Positions 55,193 through 63,984 of a stretch of DNA of 64,000 nucleotides are shown here, one piece after another; position 1 is the stretch's first letter; every line of letters begins with the position of its first letter. The translations under genes were made by a program, and so were the position numbers. Origin of the DNA: Pedobacter cryoconitis (lineage in GTDB: Bacteria > Bacteroidota > Bacteroidia > Sphingobacteriales > Sphingobacteriaceae); the NCBI RefSeq assembly GCF_003259615.1, contig NZ_QLLR01000027.1, positions 21,194 through 85,193 on the forward strand, written 5' to 3'. Below the pieces are notes generated by a model. It ran no database searches. It saw only the letters and a list, made by a program, of their open reading frames with translations, and was not told where the DNA came from.

Positions 55193-56704
55193 TTAATTAA
55201 TGTCCCAGAATATTCTGGAAGTAAACTGGCTGATCGTTCCCTGGCTTAACACATTATCAGGGTTATAATTATACTCGCTTTGCGGATATAATAAACGTAC
55301 AGGAACTTTACGAACCGATGCTGCCGGGTTATTTGAGATAGGAATATCAGCAGGGATGTTCAGCCTGCGGTAATCGGCCCAGGTTTCCATGTCATTGAGC
55401 CCATTCATTCCTGCCCATTTCTGGGTCATAATGAGTTTTAGTTTATCAGCTGCAACGTCCCAGTTCGCTACATCACTTTTCAGGTAAGTACTTACATTTT
55501 CAGCGCCCAGATAAGCAAAAGACTGCTGAACGGCCAGCTCATATAAATTGCGGGTATTGCCATTGATGTAATTATGCTGCGCGGCCTCTGCCTGCAGGAA
55601 AAAAGATTCAACGTCAGTCAGTAAAGGCTGTCCCATATCTGCACCTTTCAATAAACCTGTTCCGATGGCTGATTTGAACTCCGGGTTATCACCTGAATTG
55701 GCCGTAGGGCCAAATGGGCTGCCCGAGTAGGTAGTTCCCTTGCCATCGTTAATCGTGGTATAAAGTTTACCAAGTCTTGGATCATTGTTATTCTGGTAAA
55801 AATTTATCGCATATTCACTGGCTATAAAATAACGATGGTTATCAGTAGGGGCAGTTTTTCCCAATGGTGAATAACCAAATGTCGCCCAGAAAGGATTTTG
55901 CTTGCCTGCCGAGTTATTGTATCCCGGATTCACCGAACCAGTCTCTCCAACTCCGATATAACCTAAACCATTGGCATTGATCTTCGCGATTTCTGCACGG
56001 ATGTAGGTTTCTCTGCCGGGAATTTCAGATTGACGGACCAAAAGACGCAATTTCAGAGTGTTTGCAAATTTACCCCATTTGCCAGCATCACCTTTATACA
56101 TGATGTCAAAAGCACCATCAGCCGAAGAAACCTTTCCGGCATTTACCTTGAAAATGTTAGCTGCAGTATCCAGTTGTTTAGCCAGATCCTCGTAAATATC
56201 CTGTGCCTTATCATAACCTGGTCTGATCACTGCAGTCGATTTCAGTGCCTGGCTATAAGGGATATTGCCATAGACATCTACTAAATTTTGAAAATCATAG
56301 GCTTTCATTGTTTTTGCTACAGCAACATAGAACGGATTGTTAATTGCAGCACCTTTTTTCTCTACATAATCATAATCCTCCAGGTTATGATATAGGTTAG
56401 TCCAGATATTCACCACTCCACTGTAATTGGTGGTAAATTGATAACTGCGTTCTTCAGCAAATGCAGATACTGCACCACTAAAGTTCCAATAACCAATCCA
56501 GGCAGAAGCGAATTGGTAAAAACTACTTGACCCGGTTGTATTTCTTGCGGTTGAATTTAAGGCATTGGTTAAAACCAGGCCCGGAGTTACATCGGTCGGT
56601 TTATTCACATTGGTGTTAATATCGAGGTAACTTTTTTTGCAAGCTCCTAAAAGAAGCAAGGCTGCGATACCAATTAAGGCTGTTTTATTTTTAAGCTTTT
56701 GCAT
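55193..56704 (-). CDS. SusD-like lipoprotein (SusD_like_2 type)
   Basis: A 503-residue lipoprotein with lipid site in LLLLGACKKSYLDINTN. The body matches the SusD-like 2 subgroup: TKTMKAYDFQNLVDVYGNIPYS, EAAQHNYINGN and a C-terminal ending NDMETWADYRRLNIPA and RLLYPQSEYNYN. It starts 3 bases after the SusC stop. This subgroup is usually paired with larger SusC proteins and often with sigma-controlled loci, as here. Confidence 0.92.
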   Translation of the reverse strand: MQKLKNKTALIGIAALLLLGACKKSYLDINTNVNKPTDVTPGLVLTNALNSTARNTTGSSSFYQFASAWIGYWNFSGAVSAFAEERSYQFTTNYSGVVNIWTNLYHNLEDYDYVEKKGAAINNPFYVAVAKTMKAYDFQNLVDVYGNIPYSQALKSTAVIRPGYDKAQDIYEDLAKQLDTAANIFKVNAGKVSSADGAFDIMYKGDAGKWGKFANTLKLRLLVRQSEIPGRETYIRAEIAKINANGLGYIGVGETGSVNPGYNNSAGKQNPFWATFGYSPLGKTAPTDNHRYFIASEYAINFYQNNNDPRLGKLYTTINDGKGTTYSGSPFGPTANSGDNPEFKSAIGTGLLKGADMGQPLLTDVESFFLQAEAAQHNYINGNTRNLYELAVQQSFAYLGAENVSTYLKSDVANWDVAADKLKLIMTQKWAGMNGLNDMETWADYRRLNIPADIPISNNPAASVRKVPVRLLYPQSEYNYNPDNVLSQGTISQFTSRIFWDIN

Positions 56705-56707
56705 AGT

Positions 56708-59700
56708 TTAAAGAGTTATAGTAGCGGTAAAGCCATAAATACGTGTTGGCGGAGTTTGATTCAGGTTATTATACCCTTGTGCATTGTCAGTGGTTGCATT
56801 GTATTCCGGATCACTGTACATATTGCTTTTCGGTCTGAACATAAACAGGTTTCTGCCCACTAAAGCGAAATTTGCTCTTTTAATAAAATGGGTACGTTCC
56901 AGTAATTTTGCAGGAAGCTCATAACCTATAGAAAGCTCACGGATTTTCCAGAAAGCTGCGCTGGTTACATAATTTTGCATCACATCGTACCGGGTAGTTG
57001 AACCTGCCCAATAATCAATCCCTCCGGTTCTGGTGGTGATATTTGTATTGGGAATGAAAACACCCGGAGAAGTTTCGATTACTGAATTAGGATATACAAA
57101 ACGTTCGCGGCCGTTAGTAGCAGAACCATAACTGATTCCTGAGAAATCCATAGTACTGCCCGCACCGCTATAAACTACACTTCCGCTACGGTATTCTGCT
57201 GTGCCAGATAAAGTGAAATTGTGATAACTTAAGCTCGAGCTGATCCCCAAAATATTTTTAGGGGTTGTTTGTCCAAAAAGAATATTGGTCTGGCTTAACT
57301 TTGGAAAACCAGTTCCTGGATCTACAATTGTTCTGCCTTGTGGATCTGTTGCAAAACCATTTCCCATTAAAACAGGGTAGGGCTGATCTTTAACAATATA
57401 GTTATTGTTGCCAATGCTCAGATTTGGTAATCCCTGGTAAAGCTCAACAGCTTTGTTGGTATTGTAAGAATAGTTTACGCCAAGGTTCCAGGTTACTCCA
57501 CGTCCGTTCTGGCTCACAAATGGTGAACCTTTCATAGAGAGTTCTATCCCCTTGTTTTTTCCTGACCCTGTATTGATAATAGCATTGGTAAAACCTGTTG
57601 CACTCGAAATATTGATCCCTTTCAGGATTTCCTGATCTTTGGTCGTTTCCCAATACGCAGAAGTTTCCATTGTAATCCTGTTATTGAAGAAACCTAATTC
57701 TAAACCAATCTCTGTAGATACCGTTTGCTCTGGTTTCAGGCCAGGCGCGTAAACTGTACCACCTACACTGTAACCTGCAGTACTTCCATAAGGAAATCCC
57801 GAACCGACATCAAATGTAGCTTCCAGAGAATACGGATCGAATTGTACCGCATATACTTTGGCTATACCTCCGCGGATTTTACCATAAGAAAGAATCTTAC
57901 TTTCTTTAAGTGATTTGAAAGCATCTGTAAAGACGAAGGAAAGATCTGCTGAAGGATAAAAGAAAGAACGGTTTTCTGGTGCCAGTCTTGAATCCCAATC
58001 GTTACGGCCCGAAGCATGCAGGAATAAATAGTCTTTATAGCCTACAGTTAAATCTCCGAAAGCAGCCAGCTGTCTGTCTTTTCTGCTTGTTTCCGAAACA
58101 TTGGCATCACCTGCACGGTATCCTACATTATAAAAATCAGGGATAACCAGGAAGTCTGTTCCGGCTGATAAGTCGCGGATAGATTTTTGAATCGTCTGCG
58201 TACCTGCAATTAAAGTAAAATTGAAATCTGAAACTTTCTTTTTGAAAGTGGCCATGAAGTTGCCTTCCATACGGCTGTTAAAATTCGAATAATCAGATTC
58301 GGTAGCAGGAGAGCTCTGAGGGTTTGCAATGGACTTACCACTGTCATGTGCAAAATCAGAATAATTTACTGCTTTTTTAATAAACTTACCGTTTTTAGTA
58401 TAAGTCGTTATACCAGCTCTGGCAGTTAAATTCAGCCATGGGGCTACATCATAAGATAAAGATAGGTTACCTAATAAATCGTCTCTGCGTTCATTGTTAC
58501 GTTGTTGTTGCAGATAGAAATATGGATTCAATCCGTAATCATTGAAGTAATTGTCTAAATTTCCGTAGGTAGAGTTAATATCCTTATATTGAGTAAGCGG
58601 GATATTTGCTGGTGTATTGATAATATTATTATAAATCTGAGCATAAGACTTATCATAATTCTTCTGCGTATAATTTAACGTATAGTCTATCTTTAATTTG
58701 TTGTAGATACGTGTTCCATTGAACCTTGCAGCAGTACGGTTGGCAAAATCACCAGGTACATAACCTTTGCTGTTCACACGCTGTACATTGATATAGGTTG
58801 ACCCTTTATCATTTCCTGTGCTATAACTCAGGTCATTCTGCTCATCAATTCCAGTTTGAAAGAACTTTTTCTTTTCGTCAGATAAATTGGAATAAGGAAC
58901 CGTCTGTATAGAACCATCCGGTAGTGTGCGTCCTATTGGGCGTAAACTGCCATCAAAGCGATCTCCGAAATTCTGGTTTTCAATAGGTGTATACTGAGGG
59001 AACCCATAAACATCCTGTCCTGACCCGCCACCAAACTGTGTTTGCATTTTTGGGAAATAGGCCAGCTGGTTTAATTGTGTCGTATTGGTATAGGTAATTT
59101 GCGTCTGATCTTTAACACCATGTTTCGTGCTGACAATCATTACCCCATTGGAAGCTTCAGAGCCATATAAGGCCGCTGCATTTGCTCCCTTAAGGATGTT
59201 CACGTTATCAACGTCATTCGGATTGATAGAATTCAGATAACTTAATGGAACTACTACACCGTCCAATACCAATAAAGCCTGGTTACTACCCTGGAAAGAT
59301 CTGTTTCCTCTGAGCACAACTCTGATCTGATCTCCCGCATCTATCTGGTTATTGGTCTGTACAATTTGCAGTCCTGCTACTTTTCCTGATAATCCGGCTG
59401 CAAGATTTGTAGGTCTGCTTTGGGTAAGGTCTTTCGCATTGACCTGTTGTGTGGCATAACCTAATTCTTTGGCAGAACGTTTAATCCCTAAAGCGGTAAC
59501 TACAACTTCTCCCAGCTGATGCGCATCTTCTGTTAAAATGACATTGACAACTGATTTTCCAGAAACAGGGACTTCCTTATGAACGTAACCCATGTATTCA
59601 AAAACCAGGATACTATTGGCATCAGGTACTTTGATCACATACTTTCCTGAACCATCAGTATTTGTTCCCTGTTTGGTTCCTTTAATAAATACACTTACTC

Positions 59701-60160
59701 CAGGTAATGATTCTCCGGTATTGCTGGTTACTACTCCAGAGATCAGCTGCTGCTGATTTGGACCATCCTGTTTTTCCGAGGATGAGGATTGAGCTGGTTG
59801 TACTTCCAGTAGAATATCCCCATTAATGATCTCATAACGAATGTTGTATTTGGTGAGTAAATCATTCAGTATATTTCTCAGTGACTTATTTTTCGCGTCA
59901 ACCGAGACTACAGCGTCTGTATTGACAAAGTCCTTACTGTAAATGAACTTGACTGAAGTAATTGAAGTTACTTTTTTTAACACGGTTTCCAGGCTTCTGT
60001 TTTTTACAGAGATATTGATGGACCGGTCTAATACAACATCCTGAGCTTTGCTGTTTTCGGCGTAAGAAGCGCCTGAAAGAGCAAGTACAATGGCTAATTG
60101 ACTCAAGGTGACTTTCATAATTTTAAATAAGCCAATACGGTCTTGTAAAATTAAATTCAT
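56708..60160 (-). CDS. SusC-like TonB-dependent transducer with STN domain
   Basis: A 1150-residue outer-membrane transporter that also signals. After the signal peptide it carries an STN (secretin/TonB N-terminal) domain at about residues 45-120 (INISVKNRSLETVLKK; VVSVDAKNKSLRNILNDL), then a carboxypeptidase-D-like domain (ISGVVTSNTGESLPGVSVF), the plug (GEVVVTALGIKRSAKELGYA; NVNILKGANAAALYGSEASN) and the barrel. The STN domain is the part that contacts a FecR-type anti-sigma factor, whose gene lies upstream. An internal ATG at 60118 is a possible alternative start. Confidence 0.93.
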   Translation of the reverse strand: MNLILQDRIGLFKIMKVTLSQLAIVLALSGASYAENSKAQDVVLDRSINISVKNRSLETVLKKVTSITSVKFIYSKDFVNTDAVVSVDAKNKSLRNILNDLLTKYNIRYEIINGDILLEVQPAQSSSSEKQDGPNQQQLISGVVTSNTGESLPGVSVFIKGTKQGTNTDGSGKYVIKVPDANSILVFEYMGYVHKEVPVSGKSVVNVILTEDAHQLGEVVVTALGIKRSAKELGYATQQVNAKDLTQSRPTNLAAGLSGKVAGLQIVQTNNQIDAGDQIRVVLRGNRSFQGSNQALLVLDGVVVPLSYLNSINPNDVDNVNILKGANAAALYGSEASNGVMIVSTKHGVKDQTQITYTNTTQLNQLAYFPKMQTQFGGGSGQDVYGFPQYTPIENQNFGDRFDGSLRPIGRTLPDGSIQTVPYSNLSDEKKKFFQTGIDEQNDLSYSTGNDKGSTYINVQRVNSKGYVPGDFANRTAARFNGTRIYNKLKIDYTLNYTQKNYDKSYAQIYNNIINTPANIPLTQYKDINSTYGNLDNYFNDYGLNPYFYLQQQRNNERRDDLLGNLSLSYDVAPWLNLTARAGITTYTKNGKFIKKAVNYSDFAHDSGKSIANPQSSPATESDYSNFNSRMEGNFMATFKKKVSDFNFTLIAGTQTIQKSIRDLSAGTDFLVIPDFYNVGYRAGDANVSETSRKDRQLAAFGDLTVGYKDYLFLHASGRNDWDSRLAPENRSFFYPSADLSFVFTDAFKSLKESKILSYGKIRGGIAKVYAVQFDPYSLEATFDVGSGFPYGSTAGYSVGGTVYAPGLKPEQTVSTEIGLELGFFNNRITMETSAYWETTKDQEILKGINISSATGFTNAIINTGSGKNKGIELSMKGSPFVSQNGRGVTWNLGVNYSYNTNKAVELYQGLPNLSIGNNNYIVKDQPYPVLMGNGFATDPQGRTIVDPGTGFPKLSQTNILFGQTTPKNILGISSSLSYHNFTLSGTAEYRSGSVVYSGAGSTMDFSGISYGSATNGRERFVYPNSVIETSPGVFIPNTNITTRTGGIDYWAGSTTRYDVMQNYVTSAAFWKIRELSIGYELPAKLLERTHFIKRANFALVGRNLFMFRPKSNMYSDPEYNATTDNAQGYNNLNQTPPTRIYGFTATITL

Positions 60161-60351
60161 AAATTAGATTGTTTCTTTTGAACAAATGAGACAAATAATT
60201 CCCCTTTAGAGCGGTTGAGTCGTTCTATCAGTCAGGGAATTTTAATATTGGACAGGAGTGGTATGAACACTTCTGTCCTTTTTTTTCTGAAAATTTATGG
60301 GGCTTTTATTTCTGCATAGTGGTTCTGGTTTTGGTTAGGTTCTGGTTGAGT
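60161..60351 (+). ncRNA. Candidate plus-strand antisense small RNA between fecR and susC
   Basis: Everything around is read from the minus strand, yet a complete plus-strand terminator lies here: GGACAGGAGTG (60250-60260), a 7-nt loop, CACTTCTGTCC (60268-60278) and eight T (60279-60286). Two further helices precede it, AATTCCC/GGGAATT (60197-60203, 60235-60241) with AGAGCG/CGTTCT inside. TTCTTTTG at 60173-60180 is one base off the -7 consensus. Position matches DonS-type antisense RNAs known from sigma-controlled loci of Bacteroides. The RNA itself is inferred; the exact ends are unknown (about 60185-60286). Confidence 0.5.
60250..60286 (+). terminator. Plus-strand intrinsic terminator without a plus-strand gene
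   Basis: An 11-bp stem with one G-T pair and eight T after it on the plus strand. On the minus strand the stem is followed by AATATT, so it does not serve fecR. Confidence 0.85.
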
Positions 60352-61371
60352 TTAGTTTTTTAAAGTAATTTTATGTTCATCCCTCACATAGGTCGTATGT
60401 ACCGATCTGCAAATGAGGAATAAAATGTCTGCAAGGTTTTTATCTGTAAAATCGGCGGTTAATCGATATTGGTTAAGCTGTGTGCCTTCTGCTTTTATTT
60501 GCAGGTGATAATGCTTGCTTAAAATACGGGTAACGTTTTCAATCGTTTCATTTTCAAAAGACAGGCTCACATTGCGCCAGATTGTTAAATCAGCAGATAC
60601 AGGTGTCTTCAGTAACTGGTGTGCTATCTTTTGATAAGTAGCTTCTTGCTGCGGAAGCAGCATAACCTCTACAGTTTTCTTTGATGCGGACTGATCATTG
60701 TTTGTTATGGTTTTATGGTTCTCCGGCGTAATCTGGTTGTGCGCTGATGTAGCCCGGATGTGCTCCGGAATACTCACTGATACTTTACCAGTGAGCACAG
60801 TTACTTTAGTTCTGTTTTCGCCAGGAACAGACCGGATACGGAAACTTGTCCCCCATACTTTGGTCAGTACTTTGCCGCTTGTAATCTGAAAAGGATGTTG
60901 ATGGTCCTTAGTAACCTCAAAAAATGCTTCTCCTTCCATGGTTACTTCACGAAGCTTGCCGAACTTTGAAGGATAGCTTAGGATGGCATTTGGATTTAGC
61001 CATACTTTTGTTCCGTCGGGTAAAACCTGTTTGAAAATAATGCCCGTGTGGTTATTGACAGTAACGATGTTACTTGCGGTCTGCTTATTTTTATAAAAGT
61101 AGAGTGTAGTGATTAAGCCTGAAACCAGTAAAATGCTGGCAGCAATTTTTAAATAGGGGATGAAGTTGTTTTTCCTTTTTTTATAGTCCGGTGTGGTTGG
61201 CTGAAGCGTGTTTTCTTCAGTAGCCTCCTGAATTGTTATATCCATTGCTTCCTGGATATAAGGATCAAGTTTACCCTGTTTCATCAGGTATACGAAAACC
61301 TCCAGCTCCTCGTCTGTTGATTTTTTATCAAGGTATCTTTTAACTAATTTCCTGAGGTAGTCTTCGTTCAT
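60352..61371 (-). CDS. FecR-type anti-sigma factor
   Basis: A 339-residue membrane anti-sigma factor. A cytoplasmic N-terminal sigma-binding part (MNEDYLRKLVKRYLDKKSTD), one membrane helix (YLKIAASILLVSGLITTLYF), the periplasmic FecR domain (ILPDGTKVWLNPNAILSYPS, then TMEGEAFFEVTKDHQHPFQI, written in parts) and a C-terminal DUF4974 region (SFENETIENVTRILSKHYHL) that receives the STN signal. It sits between the ECF sigma gene and the STN-type SusC gene, the classic order. Confidence 0.95.
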   Translation of the reverse strand: MNEDYLRKLVKRYLDKKSTDEELEVFVYLMKQGKLDPYIQEAMDITIQEATEENTLQPTTPDYKKRKNNFIPYLKIAASILLVSGLITTLYFYKNKQTASNIVTVNNHTGIIFKQVLPDGTKVWLNPNAILSYPSKFGKLREVTMEGEAFFEVTKDHQHPFQITSGKVLTKVWGTSFRIRSVPGENRTKVTVLTGKVSVSIPEHIRATSAHNQITPENHKTITNNDQSASKKTVEVMLLPQQEATYQKIAHQLLKTPVSADLTIWRNVSLSFENETIENVTRILSKHYHLQIKAEGTQLNQYRLTADFTDKNLADILFLICRSVHTTYVRDEHKITLKN

Positions 61372-61466
61372 ATTTACTGACTCTTATAACTAAGACAATA
61401 AAATGAAGGAGTAGGGTAGCTGAAATTGAAAAAAAAGTAGTTTTTGTATGTTGCTAAATGCTTTTA

Positions 61467-62066
61467 CTATCGAATGCCTTCTAAAATGATCATGAATAGG
61501 GTTAAAGAGATACCGAATTCTTTTTTGATAGCGGAACTTAATAGTTTCATCGAATGAACCATGTGATTTTTCACGGCATTGCGGGAAATATTTAAGGATT
61601 TAGCGACTTCATCGTAGGTTTTTTCCTGTTCACGGCAAAGTTTGAAGATCTGACGGGTACGTTCCGGAAGTGAATCCATTGTTTTCTTTAAAAACTCGAC
61701 ATATTCTTTGTGTAATATATCTTCTTCTACAGCACTTCTGGTATCAATGAAGCTATTGATAACTTCTCCAATGGCTGCTTCTGAACGGAAAACAACTTTA
61801 AGGCTATTCAGCGTATGGTTACGGGCAACGGTATAAAGGTAGGCTTTGAAGGATTTTACACCCTGAAGGCAAAGTCTGTTTTCCCATATTTTAATGAAAA
61901 CTTCTTGTGTAAGGTCTTCTGCAAGGGGTACAGAGTGTACAAATCTGATTATAAAATTATATATGGGGCGGTTATACAGGTCGTATAAGCCGGCAAAACC
62001 ACTTTCATCCCCAGCAATGAGCTGTTGTAGAAGTATCCCCTGATCGTTTTGTGTATAATTTGACAA
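61467..62066 (-). CDS. ECF sigma-70 factor, Bacteroidetes PUL type
   Basis: An extracytoplasmic-function sigma factor that would switch on the SusC/SusD/DUF1735 genes when released by FecR. Region 2 holds DLTQEVFIKIWENR, and region 4 is LPERTRQIFKLCREQEKTY with an HTH (DEVAKSLNISRNAVKNHMV). No ATG precedes region 2, so the start is uncertain: a TTG at 62066 (giving LSNYTQNDQG) fits the family length, and another TTG lies at 62123. A hydrophobic tail ISLTLFMIILEGIR ends the protein. It is the first gene of the locus. Confidence 0.88.
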   Translation of the reverse strand: MSNYTQNDQGILLQQLIAGDESGFAGLYDLYNRPIYNFIIRFVHSVPLAEDLTQEVFIKIWENRLCLQGVKSFKAYLYTVARNHTLNSLKVVFRSEAAIGEVINSFIDTRSAVEEDILHKEYVEFLKKTMDSLPERTRQIFKLCREQEKTYDEVAKSLNISRNAVKNHMVHSMKLLSSAIKKEFGISLTLFMIILEGIR

Positions 62067-62167
62067 TTTTATATAGTTAGGATTTATAAGCTGTCCGAAA
62101 TTCGAACGGACTCCTATAATCAAATCTAATAAAATAATTAAGGTTATAAAATGGAGGATGGTTAGCG

Positions 62168-62202
62168 CCTGTGTAAATTTGATCAGATAAATTTTAAACA
62201 GG
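62168..62202. repeat. Second copy of the GTTTAAATTTATC palindrome family
   Basis: CCTGTGTAAATTTGATC (62168-62184) and GATAAATTTTAAACAGG (62186-62202) form an imperfect 17-bp palindrome around one base. The right arm is the same core as at 12176-12189. It lies between the sigma and trhO genes. Confidence 0.6.
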
Positions 62203-62204
62203 CT

Positions 62205-62245
62205 CCTGATCTGGCTGATCAGGATTTTAAATGCTAATCAGCCAG
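62205..62245 (-). terminator. Overlapping hairpins after trhO
   Basis: CTGGCTGAT (62211-62219) pairs with ATCAGCCAG (62237-62245), while CCTGATC (62205-62211) can instead pair with GATCAGG (62217-62223). The two cannot form together. There is no clear T run, so termination is uncertain. Confidence 0.4.
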
Positions 62246-62263
62246 GTTAAATAAGATATAATT

Positions 62264-63202
62264 TTATTTTACAGCAACATTTACCTGCTGAGGAACTTTT
62301 ACGTAGTATCCTGTTCCGTCATAAGGACGACGGCGTGGGTTGGTTACGCAAGCATCAGAGCAGCATCCTTCTAGTTTTGTACCGCACTCGTCACACTGGG
62401 TGATGTGTTCATTACATTCCGGATTAGCACAGTTGATCATTTTGGCAGTAGTTGTTCCACAGTTATAGCATTTTGATACTATAGTAGGGTTTACAGAGTT
62501 TACATCTACAGCTATACGGTTATCAAATACATAACATTTTCCTTCGAAGTCTTCTCCGCCTGCTTCTTTACCATATTTGATAATACCGCCATGTAATTGA
62601 TAAACGTCATTAAAGCCATGGTGTAGTAACAAGGCAGAGGCTTTTTCACATTTGATTCCTCCTGTGCAATAGGTAAGGACTTTTTTGTCTTTGTATTGCG
62701 CCAGTTCGTTTATCTTTTCCGGAAATTCTCTGAAGTTATCAATATCAAGTGTAATGGCATTTTTAAATCGGCCAAGACTGTGCTCGTAGTTTGAACGTAC
62801 ATCCAGGATGATTACATCTTCCTGATCAAGCATTTCTTTAAATGCTGCGGGTTCAAGATGTTTTCCTGTTTGTTCGTTAGGATTGATAATACTTGTATCT
62901 CTTAGACCAGAGTGTACGATCTCAGATTTATAACGGCAGTGCATCTTAATGAAAGAAGGTTCCGGGACTTCGTCAATCTTAAATTCTGTCTTGGCAAAGC
63001 GTTCATCTGCATGAATTGCTTCCATATAGGCTTTACAAGCAGCTTCTGTACCTGAGACTGTACCGTTTAAACCTTCGTCCGCAACGATGATCCGTCCGAC
63101 AAGATTTAGTGATTTACAAAATTTAAGGTGATTGACCGCAAATTGTTCTGCGTCTGCTATAGGACTATAGCAGTAGTATAGTATTGTATTGAATTTTTCC
63201 AT
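62264..63202 (-). CDS. trhO: tRNA uridine(34) hydroxylase TrhO (rhodanese type)
   Basis: A 312-residue cytoplasmic enzyme that hydroxylates U34 of some tRNAs with oxygen as donor. The N-terminal acylphosphatase-like domain (YCYSPIADAEQFAVNH; VADEGLNGTVSGTEAA) is followed by a rhodanese domain with the reactive cysteine in LTYCTGGIKCEKASALL. The C-terminal tail has eight cysteines (YNCGTTTAKMINCANPEC and TQCDECGTKLEGCCSDAC) that probably bind zinc. The ATG at 63202 (MEKFNTILYYCY) is taken; the longer frame adds seven residues unlike the family. Monocistronic. Confidence 0.93.
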   Translation of the reverse strand: MEKFNTILYYCYSPIADAEQFAVNHLKFCKSLNLVGRIIVADEGLNGTVSGTEAACKAYMEAIHADERFAKTEFKIDEVPEPSFIKMHCRYKSEIVHSGLRDTSIINPNEQTGKHLEPAAFKEMLDQEDVIILDVRSNYEHSLGRFKNAITLDIDNFREFPEKINELAQYKDKKVLTYCTGGIKCEKASALLLHHGFNDVYQLHGGIIKYGKEAGGEDFEGKCYVFDNRIAVDVNSVNPTIVSKCYNCGTTTAKMINCANPECNEHITQCDECGTKLEGCCSDACVTNPRRRPYDGTGYYVKVPQQVNVAVK

Positions 63203-63223
63203 AAAAAATTGATACCGCTGCAA

Positions 63224-63690
63224 ACGGCGTTTAACAGCTGCAAATTTAAGAATAAAATCTAAATACTGTGAATATTGATTTAGAATGTGGTTAGGGGAAT
63301 TTTTGGTGAGTATATATAGTATGGGTGTATATATGTAGTGTAAGTGGAAAAGGGAGAAGTAAGAAGCTGAATGGGGACTGAATTGATGTTGGGAGCGTTT
63401 TTGACGTGCTTTGAAAGGGAAGCAAGTGTTATTTTGCTTTGTTTGTGGAGGTGAATGGTAACTGTTGATTCAGATTTTATCGGCTGCCTAACAGTAGTTT
63501 GAAGTGGATTTGAACAGCTTTGGATATGGGGCAGGGTGATTCTGAAGAAGATAGGGCGGATTTTTTCATGAGGCATGCGTAGATGGAATTAGTCAGGTAA
63601 CAGGGTTGATTAAAGTAAAATCAGTAAAATAACAGTTCAGGTCAAGCGAATCCAGTACAATTATAGAAGAGAAGTGCCACTGTAGTGTAT
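63224..63690. other. Non-coding stretch after trhO
   Basis: No convincing gene. A 98-codon minus-strand frame (63280-63576) is Lys/Thr/Pro-rich with no family signal and unlike codon use, and is not called. G-rich plus-strand composition (GTGG, GGGA runs) is notable but unexplained. Confidence 0.5.
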
Positions 63691-63791
63691 TAGAACGATC
63701 TTGAAACGACCTTGGGATGAGGTTGGAATGACTGTGGTCATTGCAAGGTCATTCCAACGTCATTCCAACCTCATCCCAAGGTCATTCCAAG
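63691..63791. repeat. Mirrored array of 11-bp units
   Basis: Three 11-bp units in one orientation (63700-63710, 63711-63721, 63722-63732), a TGTG spacer (63733-63736), then five units in the opposite orientation (63737-63747, 63748-63758, 63759-63769, 63770-63780, 63781-63791). Consensus of the right half is GTCATTCCAAC/G. Arms 63710-63732 and 63759-63781 are perfect 23-bp inverted copies of each other. A partial unit precedes at 63691-63699. Confidence 0.9.
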
Positions 63792-63886
63792 GCACTATTT
63801 GACCCCTTTTCAACACCTGTTCTTGAGGGCGAGGCCATGTTTTGGGTTTTTACTGATGTTATATAGTATATAGTGGTGTTTTAAAG

Positions 63887-63984
63887 CCAGGATTGGTAGG
63901 GCCTGTAATGTTTTTTTAACCGTTTAAAGTGGCCATAGCTATGACCTGTAAAGGTTTTTAAGGGATTTGAAACTGCAATCCTGG
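63887..63984. repeat. Inverted repeats at the window end
   Basis: CCAGGATTG (63887-63895) and CAATCCTGG (63976-63984) bracket 80 bases that contain GGCCATAGCTATGACC (63931-63946), a palindrome with one mismatch. No gene is visible. May be the start of a structured element that continues outside the window. Confidence 0.45.

Noticed and set aside
63280..63576. 98-codon minus-strand frame after trhO
   Set aside because: Composition (His, Thr, Tyr, Pro repeats), lack of domains and codon use unlike the neighbours suggest non-coding G-rich DNA read backwards.
63700..63791. CRISPR array
   Set aside because: The 11-bp units are contiguous, with no spacers of 25-40 bases, and occur in both orientations; no cas genes in the window.
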